64,000 bases of DNA, taken from positions 59,545 through 123,544 of the forward strand of contig DASXFV010000095.1 of the NCBI GenBank assembly GCA_036489445.1, written 5' to 3'. The position numbers and the translations under genes were made by a program. Below, in pieces: positions 51,486 to 60,375 of this stretch. Source of the DNA: DAIDKA01 sp036489445. Lineage in GTDB: Bacteria; Pseudomonadota; Gammaproteobacteria; Steroidobacterales; Steroidobacteraceae. Numbering within the stretch: position 1 is the stretch's first letter; each line of letters begins with the position of its first letter. The notes under the pieces are model-generated. The model saw only the letters and a list, made by a program, of their open reading frames with translations. It ran no database searches and was not told where the DNA came from.

Positions 51486-51525
51486 CCGGCCCGGGGGTAC
51501 CCCGGCCACGTGGGGTGGACGGCGG

Positions 51526-52482
51526 TCAGACCAGGTCAGTCGACATCAGGCCGGCGACGACTTCGGACCAGGCATTTCCCAGGTTGGTGCGGTTATAGCC
51601 GCCACCACCCAGGGCCAGTACCCGCCCATGGCCCAGGCGCGCGGCCAGCTGCACCAGGTCCTGTGCGGCGCGCCCATGCATCTGCGGGCTGAAGCGCAGG
51701 TGGGTGATGGGATCCCCCTCGATGCTGTCGGCGCCGCACTGGAGCAGCAGGAATTGCGGCTCGAAGTGCTCGATGTGCTCCAGCACCCGGGCCCAGGCGG
51801 TTTGGAAGGCGCGATCGCCTGAACCTGCCATCAGCGGCAGATTCAGCTTGGTGCCGGCGGCCGCGGCCCGGCCCGAGTCCTCGGCCCTGCCGGTACCCGG
51901 ATACAGGCTTTCGCCATCCTCATGGATGTCCGCGAATATCACGCCCGGGTCATCCTCAAAGCCAAAGTACACGCCGTCCCCATGGTGCGCATCGATATCC
52001 ACGTAACCAATGCGCCGCAGACCATGCCGCCGCCGCAGCAGCTCGATGACCACGCCACAATCATTGAACACACAGAATCCGGCCGCGTGGTCCCGGCCCG
52101 CATGATGCAGTCCCGCGATGGGTACGAAGGCGGCCCGGGCGCTGCCGCGCATGATGGCTTCAGCGGCGGTGATGCTGGCGCCGACCACGGTTGCCGCCGC
52201 TTCATAGACGCCCCGGAAGGCCGGGGTGTCGCCGCCATCCAGGAATCCCTGGCCGCTGTGGGAACGCTCGCGCACAAAGTCCACATACCGGGGGGTGTGG
52301 AAGGCCAGCAATTCATCGTAGGTGGCTTCGCGCGGTTCCAGCAGTTGCACGCTGCGTTGCAGGCCGCGCGTTTCAAACTCCCGCAGGAACGCCGCGTGTC
52401 GGTCAGGGCCAAACGGATGCCCATCCGGAAACCCATAGCGGGCCAGCCGCTCACCGACCACAACTGCAACCGGATTGTTCAT
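51526..52482 (-). CDS. Histone deacetylase-like (AcuC/HDAC superfamily) amidohydrolase
   Basis: Zinc-dependent deacetylase of 318 residues. The catalytic core is complete: the His pair in GLHHAGRDHAAGFCVFND, the metal Asp/His in DIDAHHGDGV, a second metal Asp in CGADSIEGD, and GGGGYN near the end. Bacterial relatives act on acetylated proteins, acetylpolyamines or acetoin-related substrates, so the exact target is open. The ATG at 52482 (MNNPVAVVV) is preferred to an upstream alternative that adds 11 residues. It is divergent from ettA and 94 nt before glyA. Confidence 0.88.
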   Translation of the reverse strand: MNNPVAVVVGERLARYGFPDGHPFGPDRHAAFLREFETRGLQRSVQLLEPREATYDELLAFHTPRYVDFVRERSHSGQGFLDGGDTPAFRGVYEAAATVVGASITAAEAIMRGSARAAFVPIAGLHHAGRDHAAGFCVFNDCGVVIELLRRRHGLRRIGYVDIDAHHGDGVYFGFEDDPGVIFADIHEDGESLYPGTGRAEDSGRAAAAGTKLNLPLMAGSGDRAFQTAWARVLEHIEHFEPQFLLLQCGADSIEGDPITHLRFSPQMHGRAAQDLVQLAARLGHGRVLALGGGGYNRTNLGNAWSEVVAGLMSTDLV

Positions 52483-52627
52483 CGGGACAATTGCGCGATT
52501 CCGGACCCTTGCCAACTAAGTTGAGCCTAGCACGTCCCCGGGACCTTCAAGGACGTCTGGGCAGCGCCCGAACGTACGGCGCCCAAGCGTTCGCGATAAA
52601 CTTGAGCTTTCAGCCAACCAACACATT

Positions 52628-54301
52628 ATGGCCCAGTACATCTACACCATGAATCGGGTATCCAAGGTGGTACCCCCGAAGCGCACCATCCTGCGCGACA
52701 TCAGCCTGTCATTCTTTCCAGGCGCCAAGATCGGCGTCCTGGGTCTGAACGGGTCGGGCAAATCCACGCTGTTGAAGATCATGGCAGGCATCGATCAGAA
52801 CATCGACGGCGAAGCGCGGCCGCAAAGCGGAATCCGCGTCGGCTACCTGTCCCAGGAGCCGGAGCTGGATCCGGAAAAGACCGTCCGCAGCGTCGTCATG
52901 GAGGGTGTCGGGGAGGCCTTCCGTCAGGTGGCACGCTTCAACGAGATCAGCGATCGGTTTGCCGAACCCATGTCCGATGAGGAGATGAACCGGCTGCTGG
53001 AAGAGCAGGCGAAGCTGCAGGATGCCATCGATGCCGGGGGCGGCTGGGAGCTGGAACGCAAGCTGGATATCGCCGCGGACGCGCTGCGCCTGCCGCCCTG
53101 GGAGGCCCTGGTGGGCAAGCTGTCCGGTGGCGAGAAGCGTCGCATCGCCCTCTGCCGGCTGTTGCTGTCGGCGCCGGACATGCTGCTGCTGGATGAGCCC
53201 ACCAATCACCTGGACGCGGAGTCCATCGGCTGGCTGGAGCGCTATTTGGAGGAATACCCCAGCACCGTCATCGCCGTCACTCATGATCGCTACTTCCTGG
53301 ATAACGTGGCGGAGTGGATCCTTGAGCTCGACCGCGGTCACGGCATCCCCTGGCATGGCAACTACTCCAGCTGGCTGGAGCAGAAGGAGCAGCGCCTGGC
53401 CATTGAAGAGCGCGAACGCGGTGCACTGCGCAAAACGCTGGAGCGTGAGCTGGAGTGGGTACGCCAGAATCCCAAGGCGCGCCAGGCCAAGAGCAAGGCC
53501 CGGATGCAGCGCTACGAGGAACTGGCCTCGCGGGAGTTCCAGGAACGCAACGAAACCAATGAAATCTACATTCCGCCCGGCGAGCGCCTCGGGGATCTGG
53601 TCATCGAGGTCAAGGGCCTGCGCAAGGCCTACGGCGAGCGGCTGCTGATCGACAATCTGTCATTCACCCTGCCCGCCGGTGGCATCGTGGGCATCATCGG
53701 ACCCAATGGCGCAGGCAAAACCACGCTGTTCCGGATGTTGACGGGCGGGGAGCAGGCGGATGCGGGCGAAATCCGCCTGGGACCCTCGGTGCAGCTGGCC
53801 TATGTGGACCAGTCCCGGCAATCGCTGGATGACAAGAAGACGGTGTGGCAGGAGATCTCCGGCGGCCTGGACATCATCAAGGTCGGCAACTACGAAACAC
53901 CCTCGCGCGGTTACGTGGGCCGGTTCAATTTCCGGGGCACCCAGCAGCAGCAGATGATCGGTGAGCTCTCCGGAGGCGAACGCAACCGCGTGCACCTGGC
54001 CAAGGTGCTCAAGAGCGGTGGCAATGTGCTGCTACTGGACGAGCCGACCAATGATCTGGACGTGGAAACGCTGCGCGCGCTGGAGGATGCTCTGTTGAGC
54101 TTCCCGGGCTGCGCCGTCGTGATCTCGCATGACCGCTGGTTTCTGGACCGGATCGCGACCCACATACTCGCGTTTGAAGGCAATTCCGAAGTGGTTTTCT
54201 TTGAAGGCAACTACCAGGAGTACACCGAGGACTACCGGCGCCGGCGCGGCGACGACGCCGCCCAACCCCACCGTATCCGCTACAAACCGCTGGCTCGCTG
54301 A
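52628..54301 (+). CDS. ettA: Energy-dependent translational throttle protein EttA (ABC-F)
   Basis: Ribosome E-site-binding ABC-F ATPase that gates early elongation according to ATP/ADP. The 557 residues have two ABC cassettes: Walker A GLNGSGKST and GPNGAGKTT, signatures LSGGEKRRI and LSGGERNRV, and Walker B LLLDEPTNHLDAES and LLLDEPTNDLDVET. The inter-domain linker is charged and helical. No membrane segment is present. It starts with MAQYIYTMNRVSKVVPPKR, diagnostic of EttA. Confidence 0.97.
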   Translation: MAQYIYTMNRVSKVVPPKRTILRDISLSFFPGAKIGVLGLNGSGKSTLLKIMAGIDQNIDGEARPQSGIRVGYLSQEPELDPEKTVRSVVMEGVGEAFRQVARFNEISDRFAEPMSDEEMNRLLEEQAKLQDAIDAGGGWELERKLDIAADALRLPPWEALVGKLSGGEKRRIALCRLLLSAPDMLLLDEPTNHLDAESIGWLERYLEEYPSTVIAVTHDRYFLDNVAEWILELDRGHGIPWHGNYSSWLEQKEQRLAIEERERGALRKTLERELEWVRQNPKARQAKSKARMQRYEELASREFQERNETNEIYIPPGERLGDLVIEVKGLRKAYGERLLIDNLSFTLPAGGIVGIIGPNGAGKTTLFRMLTGGEQADAGEIRLGPSVQLAYVDQSRQSLDDKKTVWQEISGGLDIIKVGNYETPSRGYVGRFNFRGTQQQQMIGELSGGERNRVHLAKVLKSGGNVLLLDEPTNDLDVETLRALEDALLSFPGCAVVISHDRWFLDRIATHILAFEGNSEVVFFEGNYQEYTEDYRRRRGDDAAQPHRIRYKPLAR

Positions 54302-54312
54302 CGGCGGGCGCC

Positions 54313-56901
54313 GTGTCCGGCAAGCATTCCGCCGCTCGAGTTGCCTCGCCCCGCGACGGATCACGCCTGTGGACAGGACCAGTGGCTGCGCTGCTGGTGT
54401 TCTCGGCCATGGCGTGGCTGCTGCACCGGGCGCTGGCGCAGATTCATGTGCACGACATCATCGCGCACCTGGAGGCCATTCCCGGCGAGAGCCTGCTGAT
54501 CGGCGTGCTGTTCACCGGTGGCAGCTACGGGGCGCTGTGCCTGTATGACTTTCTGGCGCTGCGCTACGTGCACAAGAAGGTGCCACTGCGCAGGGTCGTG
54601 GTCGCAAGCTTCATCGCCAATGCCTTCGGCCATAATTTGGGCTTCGCGGCCTTCACCGGCGGCGCGTTTCGCCTGCGGCTGTATTCCTCCTCGCGCCTGA
54701 CCGCCATCGATGTGGCCACGGTCACAGGCTTCACCAGCATCACGACGGGCCTGGGACTTGCTGTCCTGGCCGGCGTCTCCTTCCTGATCTACCCCGAACA
54801 GGCATCGCAAGCCCTGCGCAGTCATGCCGAATGGCCGCTGGTGATCGGCAGCGTGCTGCTGGGTTGCGTGCTGGCGTACTTCGCGTGGACCTGCTCACCC
54901 CGGGCGCGCGTGGAATTTCGCGGCTGGCTGCTGCGGCCTCCCGGGGCGACCATCGGCGCCATCCAGGTCATCGCCGGCACCATCGATCTGGGGCTGTCCT
55001 GCGCAGTGCTGTGGCTGATGCTGCCGGCTACGGCGCCTGTGGACTTCGTGGCGCTCGCAGGCGCCTACGCCATCGGTGTCACCGCCGGACTCATCAGCCA
55101 TGTGCCGGGCGGACTGGGTGTCTTTGAGACTGTGGTGGTGCTCGCGGTGCCGCAGATTCCCGCCGATGCGCTGCTGGGTTCGCTGCTGGCGTATCGCGCG
55201 GTGTTCTACCTGGCGCCGCTGGGCGTCGCGACAGTGCTGTTCGCCGGCGAGGAACTGGGCGCGCAGCGGGCACGTCTGTCCCAGGCCCGCTCCCGCGCCG
55301 CCGCCTTCATCGGCCCGGCGGCGCCCTCCGTGGTCGGTGCGCTGATCTTCATCGCCGGTGCCGAACTGCTGTTCTCCGGGGCCAGCCGCCATGTGGATCG
55401 GGACATCGCCTCCTTCGTGCGGCTGCTGCCGTTGCCGGTCGTGGAGTTCTCCCATCTGGCCGGCAGCGCCATTGGACTGGCACTGCTGATCCTCGCACGG
55501 GCGCTGTTCCGCCGGATCCGCGCCGCGTACCACATCAGCTTCTGGCTGCTGCTGGCCGGCGGCGTGATCTCGGTGCTCAAGGGCGGCAACTTCAAGGAGG
55601 CCCTGTTCCTGTGGGCGGTGCTGGGCGTGCTGGTGCTCGGGCGCAGCTCCTTCTACCGGCCCGCATCCCTGGTGCGGCAGCGCTTCACTCCGACCTGGGC
55701 CGCCAGCATCGTCGGGGTGATCATTGCCAGTGTCTGGGTGGGCCTGCTGGTCAACCGGCATATCGAGTACTCCAATGACCTGTGGTGGACGTTCGCCTTC
55801 GATGCGAATGCGCCCCGCATGCTGCGCGCCTCGCTCCTGGTGTGCGTGCTCACCGCCGGAATCCTGCTCGTCACGCTGCTGCGGCCCGCACCACCGGTAC
55901 CGGAGCTGACGCGCAAGCCCGAACTGGATGACATCAAGCGGGTGCTCGCGCAATCCCCCTCGACACTTTCAAATGCCGTGCTCACGGGCGACAAGCATGT
56001 GCTGTTCAGCGACAGCGGGCGCTCATTCGTCATGTACCAGGTGCAAGGACGCAGCTGGATCGCACTCGGGGATCCGGTGGGCCCGCGCAGCGAGGCGGAG
56101 GAACTGGTGTGGCGCTTCCGTGAGCTGTCGGATGAACACGGTGGCCGCGTGGTGTTCTACCAGTCCAGCGTCGAGTGCCTGCCGCTGTATGTGGATCTGG
56201 GTCTTGCGGCGATGAAAATTGGTGAGGAGGCGCGCGTCCCGCTGGCGAACTTCTCCCTGGAAGGCAGCATCCGCGCGGAGCTGCGCACCGCGCGGCGCCG
56301 CGGCGAGCGTGATCGGGCAACCTTTGAAGTGGTGCAGCCGGCCGATCTGGCGCAGATCCTGCCCGCGCTGCGCGCGATTTCCGACTCATGGTTGAAGGAC
56401 AAGGCCACCGCCGAGAAGGGCTTCTCGGTGGGCTCGTACTCCGAGCGCTACCTGCGCAACTTCCCGATCGCAGTGGTACGGCGTGACGGGGAGCCGGTCG
56501 CATTCGCGAACCTGTGGCCGTCGGCGGCCCGCGAGGAACTCGCGGTCGATCTGATGCGCTTCAGCCCCGATGCGCCGCCGGGCGCCATGGATTTCCTGTT
56601 CGTGGAACTGATGCTGTGGGCGCGTCAGCAGGGATTCGGCTGGTTCAATCTCGGCGTGGCGCCGCTTGCGGGCCTGGAGCGCCACCCGCTGGCGCCGGCC
56701 TGGCATCGCATCGGTAATTTCATTTTCCGCCATGGCGAGCATTTCTATAATTTTGAAGGCCTGCGTCGCTACAAGGCCAAATTCCACCCCACCTGGGAAC
56801 CCAAGTACCTGGTGGCCCCCGGCGGGGTCGCGCTGCCGCTGATCCTGGTGGACGTGTCGGTGCTGATCGCCGGCGGCATCAAGGAACTCTTCATCAAATA
56901 G
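54313..56901 (+). CDS. mprF: MprF-like flippase/phosphatidylglycerol aminoacyltransferase
   Basis: Two-domain protein of 862 residues. The N-terminal half (about 1-535) has 12-14 hydrophobic helices of the lysyl-PG synthase TM family (FTGGAFRLRLYSSS, HVPGGLGVFETVVVL). The C-terminal DUF2156 acyltransferase half follows (IALGDPVGP, GLAAMKIGEEARV, FNLGVAPLAGLERH, FIFRHGEHFYNFEGLRRYKAKFHPTWEP). Such proteins modify phosphatidylglycerol with Lys or Ala to lower negative surface charge and protect against cationic peptides; the amino acid used is not predictable here. GTG start 12 nt after ettA. Confidence 0.92.
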   Translation: MSGKHSAARVASPRDGSRLWTGPVAALLVFSAMAWLLHRALAQIHVHDIIAHLEAIPGESLLIGVLFTGGSYGALCLYDFLALRYVHKKVPLRRVVVASFIANAFGHNLGFAAFTGGAFRLRLYSSSRLTAIDVATVTGFTSITTGLGLAVLAGVSFLIYPEQASQALRSHAEWPLVIGSVLLGCVLAYFAWTCSPRARVEFRGWLLRPPGATIGAIQVIAGTIDLGLSCAVLWLMLPATAPVDFVALAGAYAIGVTAGLISHVPGGLGVFETVVVLAVPQIPADALLGSLLAYRAVFYLAPLGVATVLFAGEELGAQRARLSQARSRAAAFIGPAAPSVVGALIFIAGAELLFSGASRHVDRDIASFVRLLPLPVVEFSHLAGSAIGLALLILARALFRRIRAAYHISFWLLLAGGVISVLKGGNFKEALFLWAVLGVLVLGRSSFYRPASLVRQRFTPTWAASIVGVIIASVWVGLLVNRHIEYSNDLWWTFAFDANAPRMLRASLLVCVLTAGILLVTLLRPAPPVPELTRKPELDDIKRVLAQSPSTLSNAVLTGDKHVLFSDSGRSFVMYQVQGRSWIALGDPVGPRSEAEELVWRFRELSDEHGGRVVFYQSSVECLPLYVDLGLAAMKIGEEARVPLANFSLEGSIRAELRTARRRGERDRATFEVVQPADLAQILPALRAISDSWLKDKATAEKGFSVGSYSERYLRNFPIAVVRRDGEPVAFANLWPSAAREELAVDLMRFSPDAPPGAMDFLFVELMLWARQQGFGWFNLGVAPLAGLERHPLAPAWHRIGNFIFRHGEHFYNFEGLRRYKAKFHPTWEPKYLVAPGGVALPLILVDVSVLIAGGIKELFIK

Positions 56902-57027
56902 CTTCAGCTTTGGCGCGCTGCGGCCTGGAATCCGCCCCGCCATCGCGGCGGCGTTACATAAGGCCGGACTCAATGCACTGCACCTGTCCAGTCGCGGTAT
57001 TTGGGTTAATATCGCCTCAATAAAGGA

Positions 57028-57058
57028 CGCGCCAAGATCCGATAGCAACCAAGGCGCG
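57028..57058. repeat. Leader inverted repeat before the DUF4145 gene
   Basis: CGCGCC (57028-57033) and GGCGCG (57053-57058) are exact reverse complements with a 19-nt loop. The right arm lies just before GGGA, the likely ribosome-binding site of the gene at 57067. The 165-bp gap also holds TTAATAT (57006-57012), a possible -10 element. Function is unknown. Confidence 0.3.
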
Positions 57059-57066
57059 CGGGACTT

Positions 57067-57786
57067 ATGTCCACTTACATCGATGCGACGGGCCAGCTGA
57101 TTCTCGAGCAGGAGCGCAATCTCGCCCTGCAATGCCCGCATTGTGATGTCATGGCGCACATCGCCCTCAGCGCCGTTCCGGATTTCGCGCAATTGCAGCA
57201 GCACAAGCCGCGCGCCGTGGGGGTCGTCGGTCGCTGCGACGCCTGCCAGGCGCCCATCTTCCTGCGTTTCCCCGTGCGCATGTATCGCAGCAATCGCATC
57301 GAGCTGTCCTCACAGTTCACAGAAGTTGAACGGCCGCGCGAGAAGTTCACCTTCACGCATCTTCCCGTCGAGGTCGAACAGTTGTTTCGCGAATCGCTGC
57401 TGTGCTTCTCCAGCGGCGCCTACAACGCCTTCGCCTCCATGTGCCGCCGGACGGCGCGCGCCGCTTTCGCGGACCTCGGAGAATCCGGCAAGCTGCGCAT
57501 GTTTGATCAATTGAACGAGGTGCGCGCCCTGGTCGGCATCGACCCGGAAACCTTCCAGCTGCTCAAGGCGGTGATCTTCGGCACACCGGTTGATTCGCGC
57601 CCCGAGCCCCCGACCCTGGATGCCAACAACGCAGCGGTGGTGCTGGAAGTCATGAAGGATCTGCTCTACGAGGCCTACGTGCGCCGCGGGCGCCTGCAGC
57701 AGGCACTGCTGATGCGCAAGTTTCTGGCGGATGAGACCACCGATGACCTTGCGCCACTGCGGGACGCCACCCAGCACCCGGCCTGA
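57067..57786 (+). CDS. DUF4145 domain protein with zinc ribbon
   Basis: Uncharacterised 239-residue cytoplasmic protein. An N-terminal zinc ribbon is formed by C23, C26 (CPHC) and C57, C60 (CDAC). The following helical part (LFRESLLCFSSGAYNAFASMCRRTARAAF) matches the DUF4145 pattern found alone and fused to restriction enzymes. There is no signal peptide or membrane helix. It stands alone between mprF and fliS with its own 165-bp upstream gap. No restriction or defence gene is adjacent, so a defence role is not supported; nucleic-acid binding is possible. Confidence 0.75.
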   Translation: MSTYIDATGQLILEQERNLALQCPHCDVMAHIALSAVPDFAQLQQHKPRAVGVVGRCDACQAPIFLRFPVRMYRSNRIELSSQFTEVERPREKFTFTHLPVEVEQLFRESLLCFSSGAYNAFASMCRRTARAAFADLGESGKLRMFDQLNEVRALVGIDPETFQLLKAVIFGTPVDSRPEPPTLDANNAAVVLEVMKDLLYEAYVRRGRLQQALLMRKFLADETTDDLAPLRDATQHPA

Positions 57787-57838
57787 GGCCGGATCCGCAC
57801 CCCCCACCCATGGCCACCCCATGGGCCTCCGGACCGTC

Positions 57839-57865
57839 TCAAGTTGCCTAGGCCTGCGCCGTTAA
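57839..57865 (+). promoter_or_regulatory. Sigma-28 (FliA) promoter of fliS
   Basis: TCAAGTTG (57839-57846), an 11-bp spacer, and GCCGTTAA (57858-57865) match the FliA consensus TAAAGTTT-N11-GCCGATAA at 13 of 16 positions with exact spacing. Transcription would begin near 57871, about 15 bp before the fliS ATG. This marks fliS and the PilZ gene as late flagellar genes. Confidence 0.8.
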
Positions 57866-57885
57866 GGGGTTAACTCCCTCACGCA

Positions 57886-58365
57886 ATGGCGCCATTCATG
57901 TCAGTCGCATTTCCAAATCCGTCCTCCCCCCGGCAGCTGCGGCAGGCGGCGGCCGATGCCGCCAAGGCCGGTGCCGATGTGATGGTGGCGGTCCTGGACG
58001 GGGCCATTGCCGCCCTGGAGCTGGGTCGTGAATCACTGGAAGCCGGTCAGTGGAGCCGGGCCGCGCGGCAAATTCTTGCCACCTGCCAGCTGCTGCAGGC
58101 CCTGCGTGACAATGTTGATGTACTGGGAGGCGATCCGCTCGCCGCCAATCTCGCGGAGCTGTACGATTACGCTGCCCATAAAGTGAGCCTCGCGGCCAAT
58201 GGGCGCTGCGGGGAGCCGCTGCATGAGGTCTGGCACCTTCTCAAGGAAGTGCGGGCTGCCTGGTTCGCCCTGCCTATGGCTGCCCGCATGAAGCCCGGCA
58301 ACCCGTCCTCCACCGCCGTGCAGACCTGGAGCTCCGGTCCATGTTCGATGGTTCCGATACAGTAG
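57886..58365 (+). CDS. fliS: Flagellin export chaperone FliS
   Basis: Cytoplasmic chaperone that binds the C-terminus of flagellin before export. The 159-residue protein is divergent but keeps the FliS helical core: VMVAVLDGAIAALELGRESLEAGQW, ILATCQLLQALRDNVDV, LAANLAELYDYAAHKV and EVWHLLKEVRAAWF. ATGs at 57886 and 57898 are both possible and neither has a clear ribosome-binding site. It has a FliA promoter and overlaps the PilZ gene by 25 nt. fliD, its usual neighbour, is absent. Confidence 0.85.
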   Translation: MAPFMSVAFPNPSSPRQLRQAAADAAKAGADVMVAVLDGAIAALELGRESLEAGQWSRAARQILATCQLLQALRDNVDVLGGDPLAANLAELYDYAAHKVSLAANGRCGEPLHEVWHLLKEVRAAWFALPMAARMKPGNPSSTAVQTWSSGPCSMVPIQ

Positions 58366-58901
58366 TTCTCTACGACGAACTGGCTTACGAAGAGGTTCTA
58401 CCCGTCAGCTGGAGCCCCCGCGCCGACTCGGCGGATGCCGCGGCTGCCGCCAGTTTCATCGAACGCAACATCCGGTTGCTGCAGGCCCTCGCGGCCATCG
58501 AAGATCATGGGATCTCGGAAAAACCCGACGAATCCGCGACCGACCTGACGCGGCTGGATTTCAAGATCAACCTGTTGCTGGACCTGGTCGGGCAACTGGT
58601 GGTGGCCAATCGGCCCCGCCCTGCCTCCAGTCCCATCCGCTTCAATGCCCAGGGCGCCGTCTGGCACGCCGCACCTCCCCTGCCGCGGGCGCGGGAGACC
58701 GGCATCGTGGAAATACACCTACGGGATTTCCTGGCCGAGCCGCTAAGGCTGATGGGTACCCTGACCAACGTCAGTGCCGCAGGTGAAGTGACGGTACGCT
58801 TTGCGCCCGTTGGCGAGCCCTTGGGCGATCTGCTCGAGCGGCTGATTTTCCGTCATCATCGCCGCCAGGTCGCCGGCATCCGCCAGCCGCGCCGCGACTG
58901 A
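58341..58901 (+). CDS. PilZ-like protein overlapping fliS
   Basis: Protein of 186 residues with a helical N-terminal region (about 20-90) and a C-terminal PilZ-like barrel. The second PilZ motif is recognisable as NVSAAGEV (NxSxxG), and the end IFRHHRRQVAG resembles flagellar PilZ proteins of Xanthomonas. The first c-di-GMP motif RxxxR is not evident, so ligand binding is uncertain and it may act as a protein-interaction adaptor. It overlaps fliS by 25 nt in another frame and precedes the fleQ-like gene. Confidence 0.75.
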   Translation: MFDGSDTVVLYDELAYEEVLPVSWSPRADSADAAAAASFIERNIRLLQALAAIEDHGISEKPDESATDLTRLDFKINLLLDLVGQLVVANRPRPASSPIRFNAQGAVWHAAPPLPRARETGIVEIHLRDFLAEPLRLMGTLTNVSAAGEVTVRFAPVGEPLGDLLERLIFRHHRRQVAGIRQPRRD

Positions 58902-58959
58902 TCAGCGTGCTACGCTGCGCCCTGCGGCCGCGCCACCTCACATTCGGCAGTGCATCAAG

Positions 58960-58975
58960 TGTGATTGGGGTCACG
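58960..58975 (+). promoter_or_regulatory. CRP/Vfr-like box upstream of the fleQ-like gene
   Basis: TGTGA-TTGGGG-TCACG matches the CRP-family palindrome TGTGA-N6-TCACA at 9 of 10 defined bases. It is 73 bp before the ATG and centred near -60 of a possible start site. In Pseudomonas aeruginosa Vfr binds the fleQ promoter, so regulation by a CRP homologue is plausible here. Confidence 0.65.
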
Positions 58976-58993
58976 GCTTGGTAGTAGCACATG

Positions 58994-59021
58994 TTCAGCT
59001 GAGTGGCCGGTTCTCTATATT
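58994..59021 (+). promoter_or_regulatory. Possible sigma-70 promoter of the fleQ-like gene
   Basis: TTCAGC (58994-58999) and TATATT (59016-59021) are separated by 16 bp and lie between the CRP-like box and the start codon. The -35 is a poor match. GGGAGA (59038-59043) is a good ribosome-binding site for the ATG at 59048. Confidence 0.4.
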
Positions 59022-59047
59022 GGCGGCCAACAACTTTGGGAGATTTG

Positions 59048-60331
59048 ATGGCGGCGCCTGAAATGGCCATGATCCCGGGACTGCAACGGGATGACGGCCT
59101 ACCACCAACGACGACGCGCGCAGAAGAGCGCGTACGGGTGCGGCTGCCGACCGGCACCAGCCTCGCCATTCGGGACGTGATCTGCCTGATCCGCCAGGTC
59201 GCCGAGCACGACTCCACCGTCCTCATCCTCGGCGAGTCCGGAACCGGCAAGGAAGTGGCGGCACGGGCCGTCCACGATCTGAGTCCACGGCGCCAACGGC
59301 CGTTTGTTGCGGTCAATTGCGGCGCCATTCCCGCGGAGCTGCTGGAGTCGGAGCTGTTCGGCCACGAAAAAGGCGCCTTCACGGGCGCGGTGGCCACCCG
59401 CAAGGGGCGCTTCGAAATCGCCGAAGGCGGCACCCTGTTCCTCGATGAAATCGGTGACATGAGCCCCACCATGCAGGTGAAACTGCTGCGGGTGCTGCAG
59501 GAACGGGTGTTCGAGCGCGTGGGCAACCACGTCCAGGTGCGCTGCAATGTACGCATCATCGCCGCGACCCACCGCAACCTGGAAGACTCGATTGCCGGGG
59601 GCAGCTTCCGCGAAGACCTGTTCCACCGGCTCAACGTGTTCCCCATCGAGATGCCGGCGCTGCGCAGCCGCGTCGAGGATCTGCCGCTGCTGGTGCGCGA
59701 TTTCATCGCCCAGAACATCGCCGCGGGCCGTGGCCAGGTGCAGCTCTCGCCCCTGTCCCTCGCCGCGCTGTCGCTGTACCGCTGGACGGGTAATGTCCGG
59801 GAACTGGCCAACCTGATCGAGCGTCTGTCCATCGTCTGTGCGGGACGCGTCGCGCATGTCGGGGACCTGCCGGCCAAGTACCGGCCGCCGGATTGGACTG
59901 CGGTCACTGAACCGCCTCACATCTCACCCACTGAGCAGCACTCACATGTGCCGGCTTCCCCGGAATTTCTGTTTGGCGATGACGGTGCCCCCGAACTGCT
60001 CAGCGCCGGGGCACTGCTGGAAGCCGCGGAGCCCATCGAATCCAAACTTACGCTGCTCGCCCCGATGCCGCTGCACACTCTGCCGCGCGCCGGGGCACAC
60101 CGCGAATCTGCCGAGGCGGCAACCCTGCCGGCGGATGGCATCGACCTGCGCGCACACCTGACACAGATTGAACGCCGACTCATCGAGCAGGCGCTCGAGC
60201 GCTCCAAGGGCACCGTAGCCCATGCGGCGCGGCTGCTGGGCCTGCGCCGGACCACCCTCGTTGAGAAGCTGCGCAAGCTCGGCCTCGCGAGCGCAGAACT
60301 CGACGCTGCGGACCCCACCCACGCAGACTGA
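59048..60331 (+). CDS. fleQ: FleQ-like sigma-54 activator lacking its receiver domain
   Basis: AAA+ enhancer-binding protein, probable flagellar master regulator. The 427 residues show Walker A GESGTGKE (62-69), GAFTGA (109-114, sigma-54 contact), Walker B FLDEIG (131-136), and a C-terminal Fis-type helix-turn-helix (GTVAHAARLLGLRRTTLVEKLRKLGL) that closely resembles FleQ. The usual 120-140-residue N-terminal receiver domain is absent: only about 35 residues precede the AAA+ core, with no LFRS-type c-di-GMP motif. The ATG has GGGAGA upstream; no open frame upstream could encode the missing domain. It is followed by another activator gene and fliEFG. Confidence 0.87.
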   Translation: MAAPEMAMIPGLQRDDGLPPTTTRAEERVRVRLPTGTSLAIRDVICLIRQVAEHDSTVLILGESGTGKEVAARAVHDLSPRRQRPFVAVNCGAIPAELLESELFGHEKGAFTGAVATRKGRFEIAEGGTLFLDEIGDMSPTMQVKLLRVLQERVFERVGNHVQVRCNVRIIAATHRNLEDSIAGGSFREDLFHRLNVFPIEMPALRSRVEDLPLLVRDFIAQNIAAGRGQVQLSPLSLAALSLYRWTGNVRELANLIERLSIVCAGRVAHVGDLPAKYRPPDWTAVTEPPHISPTEQHSHVPASPEFLFGDDGAPELLSAGALLEAAEPIESKLTLLAPMPLHTLPRAGAHRESAEAATLPADGIDLRAHLTQIERRLIEQALERSKGTVAHAARLLGLRRTTLVEKLRKLGLASAELDAADPTHAD

Positions 60332-60375
60332 AGCGACGGAAGATTGACGGCAGGCGGCAGATTCGCGCCGCGTCC

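Noticed and set aside
51432..51525. Glycine or other riboswitch upstream of glyA
   Set aside because: The gap is only 94 nt and shows a small inverted repeat but no aptamer core that I can recognise.
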